This document shows, piece after piece, positions 11,135-20,239 of a DNA stretch of 64,000 nt. The stretch covers positions 46,604,101 to 46,668,100 of the forward strand of contig NC_087063.1 of NCBI RefSeq assembly GCF_963678635.1, in the 5' to 3' direction. The translations under genes and the position numbers were made by a program. The DNA comes from Symsagittifera roscoffensis. Lineage: Eukaryota > Xenacoelomorpha > Acoela > Convolutidae. Under the pieces are notes generated by a model. The model was not told where the DNA came from. It was given only the letters and a program-made list of their open reading frames with translations, and made no database searches. How positions within the stretch are numbered: position 1 is the first letter of the stretch; the number at the start of each line of letters is the position of its first letter.

Positions 11135-11517
11135 CAGGGGCGGATCTAGGATTTTTGTCGAGAATTTCAAAAAAATTTCGAAAAATTGAACTACCTTTTT
11201 TTTAAGTCGACCAAATTGATTTTCCGAGCTCTCCTAGAGCACTAAAAAGACGTTGTTTGGGCCGCAGGTAAATTATTGAAAAAAAAAACAGGTTAAAAAA
11301 CCGTTTTTAGGGCACTTTTTGGAAAACTTTGACAAAAAAACGCGTTTTTTTTGGCGCGCGCTCCCCTTCAAAGTTAGTATATATTGGCGCCAAAGGAGCC
11401 CTTAGAAAAATTTTAGGGTCAGTCGGCCAAAAATGGATTTCTTTAAAAGTACCAAAGGGGGGACCGTTTGGGTCTGCAGGGGGTCGAATCCCTGAGGGGA
11501 GGGGGCGTCCGCCCCTG
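11135..11517 (+). mobile_element. Nonautonomous hAT-like MITE, 383 bp, with perfect target duplication
   Basis: The ends are inverted: CAGGGGCGG at the left and CCGCCCCTG at the right. The flanks carry an exact 8-bp target duplication, cttacagc, at 11127-11134 and 11518-11525. An 8-bp duplication with CAGGGG-type ends is the signature of hAT-superfamily elements. No transposase frame is present. Internal landmarks shared with other copies here are gtcgaccaaattgatttt, gcgcgcgctcc, aaagttagtatatattgg and ggtcgaatccctgagggg. It is the best-preserved member of a family with at least eight more copies or fragments in this window. Confidence 0.88.
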
Positions 11518-12169
11518 CTTACAGCTCTGCTTTGCCTGTGTATTTGATTTTGCTTTGCGATCATAGTATTTATAGTGTTATGTCGTTACTATTTTCAGAG
11601 TTATAAACGAAGTATTTTTTCAATCAAGACGGTTTTTGAATGAAAGGTGCTGACCAGAATTTCGGGTGTTTTTTTCTTATTCCGCCCAAATTTTGTAATT
11701 TGTGAAATCAATATATAGCTGGTCATAATAATAGTAATTCACTGATTTGAAGTTTAGCCGATTGCCAACAAGGCTGAACTAGAGTGCCTATCTGAGAAAA
11801 TGTGAGTGTGGTTAAAAAAATTTTCCTCTTGGATTAATTTTTTGTTTTTCTAACCCGGACCAGACTCAACAGGTAATTAAAGTTAAATTTCAATATTAGA
11901 CAAAAAAACTAGATTTTCGGTCAATTCGGCTGCTTAATGTGTCTTCTAATAATTGTAATCAAAGCATCTAATAATTGTAATCAGAGCATCTTGAACTGCC
12001 ACTTCAATCTGAGTGTCTATTTTCAGCCAACCAAATACAATCACAAAAAAGCCAGTTCAAGATTATGAAATATAAATTTTGGGAGGATAAGTACAAAAAA
12101 CCCCAGAATTTTTAATGAGCAGTTTGAATTTCAGATGGTCGTTGTTCGTAGCTTTTGAAGGCGGCTGCT

Positions 12170-12454
12170 ATGGTTGAATACGTCCCCCTTGTTCGATCTG
12201 CTTTTTCCGATTTGATGTGCCGAATGCAGTCACCCGAGAGAGTAGCCGAGTATCTTTTCTCAGCCAACAAAATAACAGCTTACGAACTGGATGCTGTTTC
12301 TTCTCTACCTTCAAAGATGGACAAAAACTCTAAGCTGCTCGAAATAATAATTGCCCGTGATGATATATCTGTATTTAATGCTTTTCTTGGTGGCCTTATT
12401 GATGTGAACGAACAAATTTTAATTGATCAGTGGTTTCCAACAATGAAACAATAG
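12170..12454 (+). CDS. Small CARD-fold (death-fold) protein
   Basis: The frame gives 94 residues from the ATG at 12170 to the TAG at 12452-12454. The pattern of helices and hydrophobic spacing (LVRSAFSDLMCRMQS, then VAEYLFSANKITAYELDAV, then a KLLEIIIARDD helix and FNAFLGGLIDV) resembles a caspase-recruitment domain. The whole protein is about the length of one CARD. CARDs are protein-protein adaptors in apoptosis and innate immune signalling. An in-frame TAG just upstream (12149-12151) bounds the frame, so either the ATG is the true start or this is one exon entered by splicing. A pyrimidine-rich tttcag at 12129-12134 lies nearby but feeds another frame. No other domain is visible. The family call is by pattern only. 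Confidence 0.6.
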   Translation: MVEYVPLVRSAFSDLMCRMQSPERVAEYLFSANKITAYELDAVSSLPSKMDKNSKLLEIIIARDDISVFNAFLGGLIDVNEQILIDQWFPTMKQ

Positions 12455-13400
12455 CCCAAATATTTCTGTAATTTAATTTAGTCTTGATATTGCATCAAGT
12501 TTGTAACTTGAGGTATAAGTTTGGTTTAAAACAGGACATTTCGCATCTGGGCAGATAATTTCAGTTTGGCAGCGCGTTCAAGTCTACACTGAGACTCATG
12601 GAAAATAGTACAAAAAACTGAAACTTGCCTGGAAGATTGCATGGTAAAAGTTGTAGGTTAATGTTTTACCTCATTTTCAACCGATGCACTTGTTACAAAA
12701 ATTGAGAAGTGTTTGAAAAACCGCTCTTTTTTCATAACCATGTCACAAATCTTGTGATGTTTATGATTACCCTTGTGATATGCAAGGGTATTGCAATTGG
12801 ATTCCTGACTTTTTTCCCGTAAATAACTTTGTTTGCAGAATAGCCAATTTAGGAGGATTGGTAACTTTCAATTCAATACATGCTAAATTTTTTTAAAAAA
12901 TTCGTGTAAACTACCTTAGGTAACAAATAGGTGTAGTCGGTTTCCGGCTGTAATAATTTGTTCAAATAAGTTTTTTTGGAAAATGTTGAACTTTTTTCGG
13001 ATTCGTGGTTTTCGGCCTAGTTTCCGTCGGCTCTTTTTCCGTTTTTTAAATGGCATTAATTTCGCCTGATACTGCTTTTCATCGGCTTACTATGTATAGA
13101 ATGGATTTCGTTTTGATTTTATAATTTTTTGCTCAAATTGAAATTTCTATAGTTTGTCAATTATCAGAATCAGTAGAATTTAATTGATAATGATCGCTTC
13201 CTGGTTCATAAACATCAGCTCCATTCACATCGTAAGCATCAATTTCCAAGGCGGGCGGTGTTTTTCAAATGCATTGAAGTCATCTGCGTTTACAGATTCC
13301 GTAGTGGTGACGTCACATTCGAACAAACTACAACAGCTATCAGGTTTTATAAAAGAATTAGATATCATAAAAGAAACGCCTATGCAAGTTAACTGATGTC
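12455..13400. other. Intergenic stretch without a supported gene
   Basis: T-rich sequence. It contains another copy of the short repeat phrase with cttgtgata...gcaagggta...gcaat (about 12770-12840), also seen near 9985 and 10205. A 70-codon frame at 13184-13396 has no recognisable features. Confidence 0.4.
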
Positions 13401-13429
13401 CATCGTCGGTCTCCGGTATGATGAACGGT

Positions 13430-14434
13430 ATCCAAGGTTACACATAATCGAATAATCGAACATCTGAGAAGCGCAAACCCAAGACGCCATCGAATCCACC
13501 AAAGCACTTGACTATACGAAGTTTTTTTCACTGATCATCGAAGCAAATCTTTTGTAAAACATGGTAGCCTCCCGTGCACGAAAGAACAAGAGGTGTGATT
13601 CAACTATGTTCAACTTCTCTGATACGTTGCTCATAGTCGTTCTTTTTTTCCACTTCGTGCTTCCAGTACACGCTTGGCAGAGTACCTGAGTTTTATTTGG
13701 CGCAAGGATTGAATACTCTTTCATCGAAGAATGCCTTCTCAAATTTGCCTCCCCAGATTCCATTGGCTGAAATATCAAGACGCCCTTCATCGCCAGTTAT
13801 TGATGTTCTCAAAGCCAAAAACTTGCCAAATAAATGTTCTAAAAGCGGTTCGACCTCAACATTTGAGCAAACTTTAGTCAACCTTTCTGCTGTTATGTCT
13901 CTCACTTCATTATGCCGAATAGCTGGGAAGCCTGGAGTAGGAAAAGACAAGCAATGCTCAACCGAGAAAGTTTTTCCACAAGCACAGTGAGAAGGGACAT
14001 CTTTCAGCGGTCAATTACATCGCAAGCACAATGCATCCCAAAATGCTGCTCTACTCAGGCAAAAACCATGTTTTTTTAACGGCAACGTTGTGAACGAGTT
14101 TGACGCGCCTCTTTCGTTAGCCAGTTCAAATGCTTTGAGTATGGAGTACTGATAAGCGATTGCAACACAGTATCTTTCTTTCGGCGCGCCGTTTGTTCTC
14201 TTTCTGTATTTCAGTAGAGGCTCGTTTCTGCCTACTTGCAACCCCGTCTAAATCAGTATCGCTTGACAACAGTTTCTTAACAAGAGGTTCGCAGAGTCTC
14301 TCGGAGTCTTTGAAATTCTGAGCGGCGTCTGCTTCTGGGTTGATGATGTTCAAATCACGCAGTCTTGCCGGAAGCTCTAGAACAGATCTTTCGATGTCTC
14401 CTGGTGATAATCTACCAGTCAGTTTTGGCAACAC
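13430..14434 (-). pseudogene. C-terminal part of a retroelement reverse-transcriptase polyprotein, frameshifted
   Basis: Four overlapping minus-strand frames read in sequence along one decayed protein. At 14434-14126 is the segment with LPKLTGRLSPGDIER and LRDLNIINPEADAAQNF. At 14241-14011 comes GASNSFTTLPLKKHGF. At 13950-13693 come GFPAIRHNEVRDITAERL and RLDISANGIWGGKFEKAFFD. At 13790-13512 is REATMFYKRFASMISEK, with an RWRLGFALLRCSI-like stretch below 13500. Proteins with this order follow reverse transcriptase domains in many marine invertebrate genomes; the D...FFD...F core looks like a nuclease-type fold. At least three frame changes mean it is dead. I cannot assign the element class firmly. 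The segment is more GC-rich than its surroundings. Confidence 0.72.
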
Positions 14435-14734
14435 CTGCGGTTTGATTTTGCTTTAGAGTTTGGTGAGTTTCATCATGTAGTTCCACTTCAGATTGAAACC
14501 ATAAGTATAACTCTCCTGCCGGATGTAAACGCAGCGGAGCGAAACGGAGCAAGCGTATTCTATTTGTCAATGCCTTGTTACGAATTGTCGCCTGTTACAA
14601 ATTGTAGCCCTGCCTCAAAGTCAAAACATATCTATTCATAATAGATCTCGTTGAAAAACTTGATTAACACTCTGATCGATTTTTTAAATAGTTATTTGAA
14701 TGGAGCTGTATATCGAGTAGACTGGGGCATATTT

Positions 14735-15046
14735 GGGGGGAGGGGATTGGCGGACGCCCACCTTCTCAGGGGTTCGACCCACTGCTGACCCAAAGGGTCC
14801 CCCTTTTGTTCTTTTTTGGAGTATCAAATTTTGGCTGACGGACCCAAAAGTTTTCTAAAGGCGCCATGGGCGCCAAAAGATACTAATTTTGAGGGGGGAG
14901 CGCGCGCCGAAAAAACGCAATTTTTTGTTCAAAGTTGTGGAAAAAGTGCTCAAAAACGCTAGTTTTGGTCAAAAAAGTCGACAGAATTTTCGAATTTTTT
15001 TTTGAAAATGCGCCCCCTTCGAAAAAATCCTATATCCGTCCCCTGT
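14735..15046 (-). mobile_element. hAT-like MITE family copy, minus orientation
   Basis: The same internal order as 11135-11517, reversed: ggttcgacccactg, then acccaaagggtccccc, aaggcgcc...gcgcc, gatactaattttg, gagcgcgcgccgaaaaaacg, and near the right end aaaaaatcctatatccgtcccctg. The left terminus is degraded and I cannot define a target duplication. Confidence 0.75.
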
Positions 15047-15299
15047 GAGTCTGCGAGTAGACCATGTTTTTTCGAAAATTCATTGATATCTTTTGTCAAA
15101 ATCTTGCATCAGTATTTCGAAAGCTGCCTCCCCCCACCTAGCACGAGCATCTTTTTTATGGTTCAATGAGTGATTTTACAAGGTCAATTATGAAGACCAA
15201 ATATGTTTGTCATGGCCTAATCAGCATGCCAATTTTCATAACAACGACATAATGTGAACAAAAACAATATCAGTTTTCTCGATTTCTTTGGTTGAAATC

Positions 15300-17040
15300 C
15301 TTTTTTCCGCACATGATGAAAAGCTGTTTAAAACGGTCAATCTATTATATATTTAAATGCTGGCTTCACTATCTCGCCATGTTTAAGCTTTTTCAATGTA
15401 TTATTTTTGCATGTTTAAGCTATATCGTATATTGCAATGGTTAAGAATTTTTTTCGATTTTTCTATTTGATTTTAGTGGTTATTTTACCAAGTTTAAATT
15501 AAGCAGCCCAATATTGAATTAGTGGTTGCGAATTTGGCCTCCAATTTTGAATGCCCGAATCATTTTTATTTTATCTAACGAGATAAGACGACTTTTGAGA
15601 TTTTTTCAAAAATTATCTGAAATTTCAAACAACAAAATAATTTAAAAAACTTGAAGTTCCCAACCCTGTAGTTGGGCGCTGTCAGAGTACTCTAAGGAGT
15701 TACAAATCTTGCCTCCAAATATAAATGTTCAAATCCTTGTAGTTTTCGAGATATGATGTTTTTTGTGATTTTTTCAAAAATTTTCAAAACTTAAAGTATT
15801 ATGATTTTTTTTTAATCTGAAATTCCCAACCCTGAAGTTGGGTACTGTCAGAGTACTATCAAAGATCGCGAATCTTGTCTCCAAATATGATTGCTCAAAT
15901 CCTTGTAGTTTTCGAGATATGATGTTTTTTGTGATTTTTTCAGAAAATTTTCAGAAAACTTAAATTTTTATTATATTTTTAAAATCTGAAATTCCCAACC
16001 CTGAAGTTGGGTACTGTCAGAGTACTATCAAGGATCGCGAATCTTGCCTCCAAATATGATTGCTCAAATCCTTGTAGTTTTCGAGATATGATGTTTTTTG
16101 TGATTTTTTCAAAAATTTTCAAAACTTAAAGTATTATGATTTTTTTTAAATCTGAAATTCCCAACCCTGAAGTTGGGTACTGTCAGAGTACTATCAAAGA
16201 TCGCGAATCTTGTCTCCAAATATGATTGCTCAAATCCTTGTAGTTTTCGAGATATGATGTTTTTTGTGATTTTTTCAAAAATTTTCAGAAAATTTTTATT
16301 AATTTTCTCAAAATTTGAAAATCCCAACCCTGTAGTTGGGTCCTGTCAAAGTGATCTCAAAGATTGCTACTATTGCCTCCAAATATGATTGCTCAATGTT
16401 TTTGTACTTTTCGAGATATGACGTTTTTTGTGATTTTTTCAAAAATTTTCAGAAAACTTAAATTACTATTATTCTTTAAACATCTGAAATTCCCAACCCT
16501 GTAGTTAGGTCCTGTCAGAGTACTCTCAAGGATTGCGAATCTTGCCTCCAAATATGACTGCTCAATTCTTTGTAGTTTTCGAGATGTGACGTTTTTTGTG
16601 ATTTTTTCAAATTTTTCAGAAAGTTAAAAATAATTTTTTTTTCGAAATTTGAAATTACCAGCTTGATGAAGATACAACCTCATTGTCAGCGTACACCCAG
16701 GCGTCTTAAATCTTGCCTCTTAATATGAATGCCCCAATTCTTTTTAGTTTCCGAGATAAGACGTCTTTTTTTTCAATTTTTTTTTTCGGGAAACTTAGGT
16801 TTAAAAAAGTTTGGATTCCTTACCCTATAGTAGGGTGCTCTCAGGGACTCTCAGTGGTTGCAAATCTGGCCTCGAAATTTCTCCAGAGGCCCATTAAGTT
16901 TTTGAGATGACGCTTTTAAAATGGGAATTTAAAAAAAAATTTGTAATTGGTTGCAGTCAGAGTACACTAAAAGTTTTCAGATGTTGTTTCCAATATATGC
17001 GGTTTTTACTGAGTTGTCGAAAAGTTTCGAAGCACCGAAG
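15300..17040 (+). repeat. Composite interspersed repeat with about nine satellite-like 165-bp units, copy 1
   Basis: The core is a tandem series of roughly 160-170-bp units. Each contains cccaaccctg-agttggg, ctgtcagagtactctcaa, gaatcttgcctccaaatatga, tgctcaaatccttgtagtt and ttcgagatatgatgttttttgtg. Units are clear from about 15650 to 16620, with more diverged ones on each side. The unique flanks (the ttaaatgctggcttcactatctcgccatg block near 15354 and the tgtttccaatatatgc block near 16986) are also present, inverted, around a second array at 35900-37770. The array therefore travels as part of one mobile or segmentally copied unit. It is not CRISPR: units are long, diverged and have no separate spacers. 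Confidence 0.8.
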
Positions 17041-17395
17041 GTGCGTTAAACGCTAGTTGTTATTAAATTTTTGAAAGAATAAACAATTTGTTCGGATGCA
17101 ATAAAAAGTCAGTCGAAGATCACCGTAAGTCATTCTAGATTTACGCGAACTTTCAACTTTTGATTCTTTTCGAGATCAAATAGCTTTGAAAAGTCACCGT
17201 ATTCTGTGAATTACAGGAATAAAGATCAGCTGTCTCAATGAAGAAACAAAGACAAATCACTGCCTTGCTAAGATGATAAGCTAAGCACACACTGAGAAAA
17301 CTAAGACGGAACACATATTTTTGAATTTATTCGGAAGTTTTTTTTTCAATATATTTGTATATTTATACCCCTGGCTTGGGTAATTTTGCCCGACA

Positions 17396-18691
17396 ATGCC
17401 TGATTTGAAAGCGAGTAAACCAAATGAAGATGACGACGACGTTAAGAAACTCATCATCGACCACGACTACAAAAAACTTCTCGCGCGGAACTGCTGCTGG
17501 GCAGGTCTGCACACACTATGCATTGGTCTCTTTCTCTTCGGGTACTTCGCGTACCCTTTGTGCCCATACAACCAAACTACGGCTATGGGTTTTATTTTCA
17601 TTGGAGCCATGTCTTTTCTTACTTTCTGGACATACATTTTGATTGTGTTCTGTGATACACTTATGTTTAACGAAGGTATAACCGATTTTGCGGAGGTGTT
17701 TATTAACAAATTGAACCAAGCTAACTCGTTGTGGTTCATGGTCAATGCCACTCAATGGTGTCTGATGTTAGTCGGTTTAATCATCATAACTGCCTTTGCT
17801 GCGCCTTTGTTCCAGACTATAAATGACGATGATGAAGCAATCTTCGATGTTATTGCTTGTACTTCTTACGAGAAATGTTGTGACAAAACTATTTACATTT
17901 TAGGGCATATCTTTATTCTTCTCGTATGGGCGCTCTACGTCATTATAGCCATTTTGTTCCTCGTCTTCTATATTGTGCCAGCTTGTAAGAGATGTTGCAA
18001 TAAGAAGAAGCAAGAAGATGATGACGAGTCGGAGGGTGAGGGTAGCATATCTGTTACCACGAGACCATCGGAGCTACCTAAACCTCCTGATACAACAAAA
18101 CCCCCATCGTCCAAGCCCTCGTCCAAACCACCGAGTAAGGGCACTAGCCCAGAACCACCGCAACAGACCCCCACTAAAACTCCAACGGAGTCCGAGAAGC
18201 CAACTAAATCGCCTACAAAGTCCGATGAACCGACCAAAACACCTACGAAGTCTGAGGAACCGAGCAAAACGCCTCCCGAAACTGCTGAACCTACTGAAGA
18301 ACCAACTGAGGATCCGACTAAAGAACCATCCACGGAACCTTCCCAGGAACCTTCATCGCCTCCGTCAGTAACCGCTGTTCCACCGCAGAAAGGAGGAAGT
18401 CCAGGAGAAGAACCATCGGAACCTGATAAGGGTCAAGAACCCACTGAACCCGCAAAAGATCAGGCAGAAAAAGATGGCGACCAGGAACAAGATGATCAGA
18501 ACCCGGATGACCAGGAACAAGAAACCGAAGGTGGAGATGATCAGAATCTGGACGAAGAGGAACCAACCGAACAGGCCACTGGTCAGGAACAATCTGAACC
18601 GCCGTCGGATCAAGTGGAAGGCGAAGAGCCGAGTCAGCCTGGCAAAGATAAAGGAGGAAAACCCTCTGAGGCAGATAAGAAGTCTAAATAG
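17396..18691 (+). CDS. Four-pass membrane protein with long Pro/Thr/Ser/Glu-rich cytoplasmic tail
   Basis: An uninterrupted 431-residue frame from ATG at 17396 to TAG at 18689-18691. A short acidic N terminus (EDDDDVKK) is followed by four hydrophobic segments at about residues 36-58, 64-91, 113-139 and 166-197. The topology suggests both ends are cytoplasmic. Cys pairs sit just inside the membrane (RNCCWAG at 31-37, CKRCCNKKK at 197-205) and are plausible palmitoylation sites. The loop between segments three and four has CTSYEKCCDK, possibly disulfide-bonded. Residues 206-431 are a disordered, imperfect repeat of the type P-T-K-S-E/D-E-P, then a Gln/Asp/Glu-rich end. The whole has the look of a tetraspan (claudin or MARVEL-like) scaffold, but no family signature is decisive. 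An AT-rich stretch with a tatttata-like box lies about 30 bases upstream of the ATG. Antisense frames here are shadows of the repeat tail. Confidence 0.85.
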   Translation: MPDLKASKPNEDDDDVKKLIIDHDYKKLLARNCCWAGLHTLCIGLFLFGYFAYPLCPYNQTTAMGFIFIGAMSFLTFWTYILIVFCDTLMFNEGITDFAEVFINKLNQANSLWFMVNATQWCLMLVGLIIITAFAAPLFQTINDDDEAIFDVIACTSYEKCCDKTIYILGHIFILLVWALYVIIAILFLVFYIVPACKRCCNKKKQEDDDESEGEGSISVTTRPSELPKPPDTTKPPSSKPSSKPPSKGTSPEPPQQTPTKTPTESEKPTKSPTKSDEPTKTPTKSEEPSKTPPETAEPTEEPTEDPTKEPSTEPSQEPSSPPSVTAVPPQKGGSPGEEPSEPDKGQEPTEPAKDQAEKDGDQEQDDQNPDDQEQETEGGDDQNLDEEEPTEQATGQEQSEPPSDQVEGEEPSQPGKDKGGKPSEADKKSK

Positions 18692-19043
18692 AGCAACAAT
18701 AATTAAGAATCCCGACTCTATTCTGCTCTCAGCATTACTCAGAATAGACAATACAATGCTTAATCAGCCATTTGAACTATTATATTGCAGTATTAGGTCT
18801 TTAATTTGCGTATAAATGAGTTTAAGCTTTACTGCGTTCAAGAAAATATTTTGGTCTGAGCGAGTGTAGGAATTAGTAGTGTTATGAATTGAATTGATGT
18901 TACTTCTCAATTTATGATCAAATCAGAAAAACTTTGCTTACGGCTTTTTTGCCAGATTCGGTGTCAAAATTCAGTCCGTAACCATATCAGATTTTGCAGA
19001 AAGTGGTATATTTTTTATTAAGTTGTTGTTGGGCTCTATCAAG

Positions 19044-19318
19044 GTGAGACTAACAATTGCCGCGATAAATTTTTGTGCTTTGAGAACCAAATGCAATCGA
19101 AGTACAACAAAAACTGAAACTGAAAATTGGTTGCTTCAGTTTTTAAGCAATATTTTTTCCAACCATCTCCTAGTTTCAGAAAAGCACTTTCCTTGGCCAG
19201 ACGATTGGAACAAATTTTTTTTTCAAAACAGGAATCTAATTTTCAGTTCCAATTTTTGTAGAACTTTGATTGCATTTGGTCTTCTGAACAACAAAATTAA
19301 TCGCGGCTTTTAGTCTCG
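19044..19318. mobile_element. Foldback element with long terminal inverted repeats
   Basis: About 90 bases at each end are imperfect inverted repeats of one another. The left arm starts gtgagactaacaattgccgc and the right arm, read on the other strand, starts cgagactaaaagccgc. Both arms then contain a ccaaatgcaatc phrase and end near a ctgaaaatt phrase. The unpaired middle is about 90 bases. This is a MITE or foldback structure without coding capacity. It directly abuts the next element at 19319. Confidence 0.7.
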
Positions 19319-19719
19319 CGGGGTAGGGGGAGCGGCGCGAGCACCCCTCTCCCTCAGGTATTCGACCCCCTGACCAACCAAAGGGTCCCCCTTTGGTGTT
19401 TTTCTATGCCAACCATTTTCGGCCGACCAACCTTGAAAATGGCCTAAAGGCGCCTTGGGCGCCAATATATACTAATTTTCAAGGAGAGCGCCGCCCCTAA
19501 AAAACAATTTTTTTGGTCAACATTTTCTTTAGAAAAATGCCCAAAAACGGGGCATCATTTTTAGTCATAAAATGGGGCAAAATTTCTGCCGCGCAACAAT
19601 TTTTAGTCATAATAGGGGTTGTATAGTGTTTTGAGAGCACTCAGCAAATCAATTTGAGCGACATAAAAAAGGCCGACAAAATACCGCCCTTCTTCGAGAA
19701 AATCCTAGATCCGCTTCTG
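19319..19719 (-). mobile_element. hAT-like MITE family copy, minus orientation
   Basis: Landmarks in family order: attcgaccccctg, accaaagggtccccctttgg, aggcgccttgggcgcc, aatatatactaattttcaag, gagcgccgcccctaaaaaac, and at the right end aaaatcctagatccgcttctgg, the degraded partner of CAGGGGCGGATCTAGG. A target duplication is not evident. It also carries an internal duplication of a tttttagtcataa phrase (about 19558 and 19601). Confidence 0.75.
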
Positions 19720-20239
19720 GATAGCACCCAACTTGATGTTTTCTTTTTTGCGAAGCTGAGATCGGCACGGAAGTGTTTTGCAGGAGCTGCCATGAAATGT
19801 TTTTATGTCATGTTATTCCAAGCTAGCTTTTTGAATAACCATTGGGTCCCAAACCTTATTTCTAAAATTGTTGTTCAGCATCGCGAATATTTCAGTTTCT
19901 AGGCCTACTTACTGTAGTACATTGGATGAGAACCTGAGTAAACTTCAATCTGGTTTTGTTTTTGCTTCTCAGTTACTTCTCGATCAATTTTCTGTGAATT
20001 GTGAAACCTTTATATTTATCACTTCCCCCTACAGAAGACAATTATAGAAATAAAAGAGCCTTAAAAAAATCAAAAAAATTGCATTATTTCACCGATTGTT
20101 AAACAAAGCAAGGAAAAATTGCGTTTTTTCTGCTGTTTTTTTATCTGACATTTTTTTGGTCCAAGTAACAAATTGGAATTTAAAATTTATAATCCAACCA
20201 CTGAAAGTGATGATTCGTCGATTTTTTGTCTTGAAGATT

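Noticed and set aside
15480..16960. Regularly spaced repeats resembling a CRISPR array
   Set aside because: The units are about 165 bases of continuous homologous sequence without unique spacers, they are diverged, and the genome is clearly animal.
17968..18333. Antisense Gly/Ser/Val-rich frame of 121 codons
   Set aside because: It is the reverse strand of the Pro/Thr/Ser/Glu repeat tail of the membrane protein; repeat tails keep other frames open.
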